The notes under the pieces were generated by a model. It had not been told where the DNA came from. It made no database searches and was given only the letters and a program-made list of their open reading frames with translations. Positions 58,742 through 60,000 of a DNA stretch of 60,000 nucleotides are shown here, piece after piece. A program made the translations under genes and the position numbers. The stretch is taken from contig NC_045148.1 of assembly GCF_008831285.2 (NCBI RefSeq), positions 19,401,002-19,461,001 of the forward strand, read 5' to 3'. Position 1 is the stretch's first letter, and every line of letters begins with the position of its first letter. The DNA comes from Nymphaea colorata (taxonomy: Eukaryota > Streptophyta > Magnoliopsida > Nymphaeales > Nymphaeaceae).

Positions 58742-59322
58742 GCTTAACCCCTTGTCTGAATGAGTTGTTTGACCTTACATTGCAGGTTTAACCCCTTTCC
58801 TTCGTGGATTTGCCGATATGAAATTCAGGTTTACCCCCTTGAATAGGTTGCATTGACTTGTATCGCAAGTTTATATCCTTACCTCTGTGTTTGCTTGCAG
58901 TGCAGGTTTACCCCTTACCTGTGTGCCCCTTACCTGTGTGAGTTGCTTTGGCTTGCAGTGCAGGTTTAAACCTTTACCTGCGTGGGTTGCTTTGCCTTGC
59001 AGTGCAGGTTTAAACCCTTACCTGCGTGGGTTGCTTTGGCTTGCAGTGCAGGTTTAACCCCTTACCTACATGAGTTGCTTTGGCTTGCATTGCAGGTTTA
59101 ACCCCTTGCCTATGTGGGTTGCTCTGGCTTGCAGTGCAGGTTTAAATCCTTATCTGTGTGCTCCTTACCTGTGTGGGTTGCTTTGGCTTGCAGTGCAGGT
59201 TTAACCTATTACCTGCGTGGGATGCTTTGGCTTGCATTGCAGGTTTAACCCTTTGCCTGCGTGGGTTGCTCTTTTGTCCATAATTTCAGGTTTTACCCCT
59301 TTCCTAAATGGGTTGTTTGAAA
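58742..59322 (+). repeat. ~44-bp minisatellite array (about 13 units)
   Basis: The consensus unit reads GTTTAACCCCTTACCTGCG then TGGGTTGCTTTGGCTTGCAG then TGCAG. Central units are very alike and edge units are degenerate. Two units contain an extra internal TGTGTGC(C/T)CCTTACC duplication. It is not a CRISPR array, because units abut without unique spacers. Confidence 0.92.
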
Positions 59323-59334
59323 ACAAGTGGCAAT

Positions 59335-59607
59335 GAGTTAAGTCTCCAAGGCCGTATTAGAGAAGTTTTTTTTGAAACTGTCTTGGAAAATATGATTATA
59401 TAAAAACATAAAATGTCATGATTTTGTTGGTTGCAAGAGAATATGTTTCTTCCACTATTGGGTATGGAAGAAAAACTAGCAACACATCGAGGCACTCTTT
59501 AGGGTTTCTAATGGGGTGATTAAAAGAAAACTAGCGTAAAATGACATGCAAATGCATATTAACATGTACATATTTCGTGAACGTTTTCATCGGGTTGGAA
59601 AAGTCCA
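59335..59607 (+). repeat. Copy 2 of the ~275-bp direct repeat
   Basis: Matches 56590-56860. The following shared block (ATATGAATGATATTGGAAAT) is adjacent in copy 1 (56870) but about 300 bp further on in copy 2 (59914), so an indel separates the copies. Confidence 0.88.
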
Positions 59608-60000
59608 AACTTCAAAAATCACAAGAAGAAATCCCAACCCCAAACACTCACTCTCATCGTGCATTTGGTCATATAAATGAAATATTAGAATATCATGCAT
59701 GAGCATCATTTCAAGCATAAATGATGAATGAAGACAAGATATCAAACATATTTTTGGAGATAAATGAAGATATGGATTTTGTTCCGTCTTGCTCATACTC
59801 CCGGTGCACTCAAGAGTAGCTCTTGATTCGGGATCATTTGAGTTATCTTGCACGGCCAAGGGGGGGCAAGAGGAAAAAGGAGGAAATGAAAATGGAGGTT
59901 TACATACCTCGGATATGAATGATATTGGAAATTATCACTCTTTTGAATGATCTTGTACTTACCTTGAATGAAGCTCCCAAGATGTTGAAGATGAAGAGAA

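Larger units (their letters stand above)
55420..60000 (+). mobile_element. Putative large LTR element (start), rich in internal tandem repeats
   Basis: TGTTGGCATCCCAAAATTTTC at 55420 looks like the start of a long LTR of the type seen in Tat/Ogre-like Ty3/gypsy elements, and it interrupts the copia 3' LTR. No gag-pol coding was found up to the window edge, only AT-rich DNA, several tandem repeat families and a TTTATTTATAGATAT promoter-like box near 58290. It could be a very long LTR, a non-coding LARD-type derivative, or a mixture of unrelated sequence. The far end is outside the window. Confidence 0.4.

Noticed and set aside
58742-59322. Array considered as CRISPR
   Set aside because: Units abut directly without unique spacers, and the genome is a plant's.
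1-60000. tRNA and rRNA genes
   Set aside because: No cloverleaf or rRNA core was recognised on either strand by reading. A covariance-model scan would be decisive.

Overview
The window looks like nuclear DNA of a flowering plant. It is AT-rich and mostly non-coding. Its genes have GT-AG introns, it carries many Ty1/copia LTR retrotransposons with tRNA-Met primer sites, it has small terminal-inverted-repeat elements and many CT/CA/AT microsatellites, and its two best genes encode gibberellin 2-oxidases. The species cannot be named from the sequence.

Layout. 1-2.3 kb: minus-strand gene with a split FHA domain, followed by a 253-bp tandem duplication. 2.3-5.3 kb: small repeats, a relic LTR piece and a truncated U2 snRNA-like sequence. 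5.36-10.39 kb: complete, very young Ty1/copia element (371-bp LTRs that read as identical, 5-bp target duplication ATTCT) whose polyprotein is broken by one in-frame stop. 10.4-23.1 kb: gene-poor, with two inverted-repeat elements (17.9 and 20.3 kb) and a striking near-perfect 48/49-nt inverted repeat at 20.7 kb.

23.1-51.3 kb: direct tandem duplication of a roughly 10-kb unit. Copy A is about 23.1-32.8 kb and copy B about 34.25-51.27 kb. Each carries a four-exon GA2ox gene of the C20 type (AtGA2ox7/8-like), a conserved TATA box just before it, and further upstream a second conserved TATA box with an exon-like ORF. Copy B is enlarged by two insertions: a degraded copia element at 35.05-39.33 kb and a gag/protease-only copia derivative inside GA2ox intron 2 (about 46.4-48.8 kb). 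A third copia element starting at 51.27 kb ends the recognisable duplication.

51.27-55.42 kb: old Tork/Tnt1-like copia element with its reverse transcriptase deleted. 55.42-60 kb: start of another large LTR-type element, which cut the end of that copia LTR. It holds several tandem repeat families (201-bp, 55-bp and 44-bp units) and an approximately 2.75-kb direct repeat.

Functionally, the GA2ox pair is predicted to inactivate C20 gibberellin precursors by 2-beta-hydroxylation. Both copies keep the Fe(II) and 2-oxoglutarate ligands and open reading frames. The main biological story is therefore a tandem GA-catabolism gene pair diverging while retroelements enlarge one copy.
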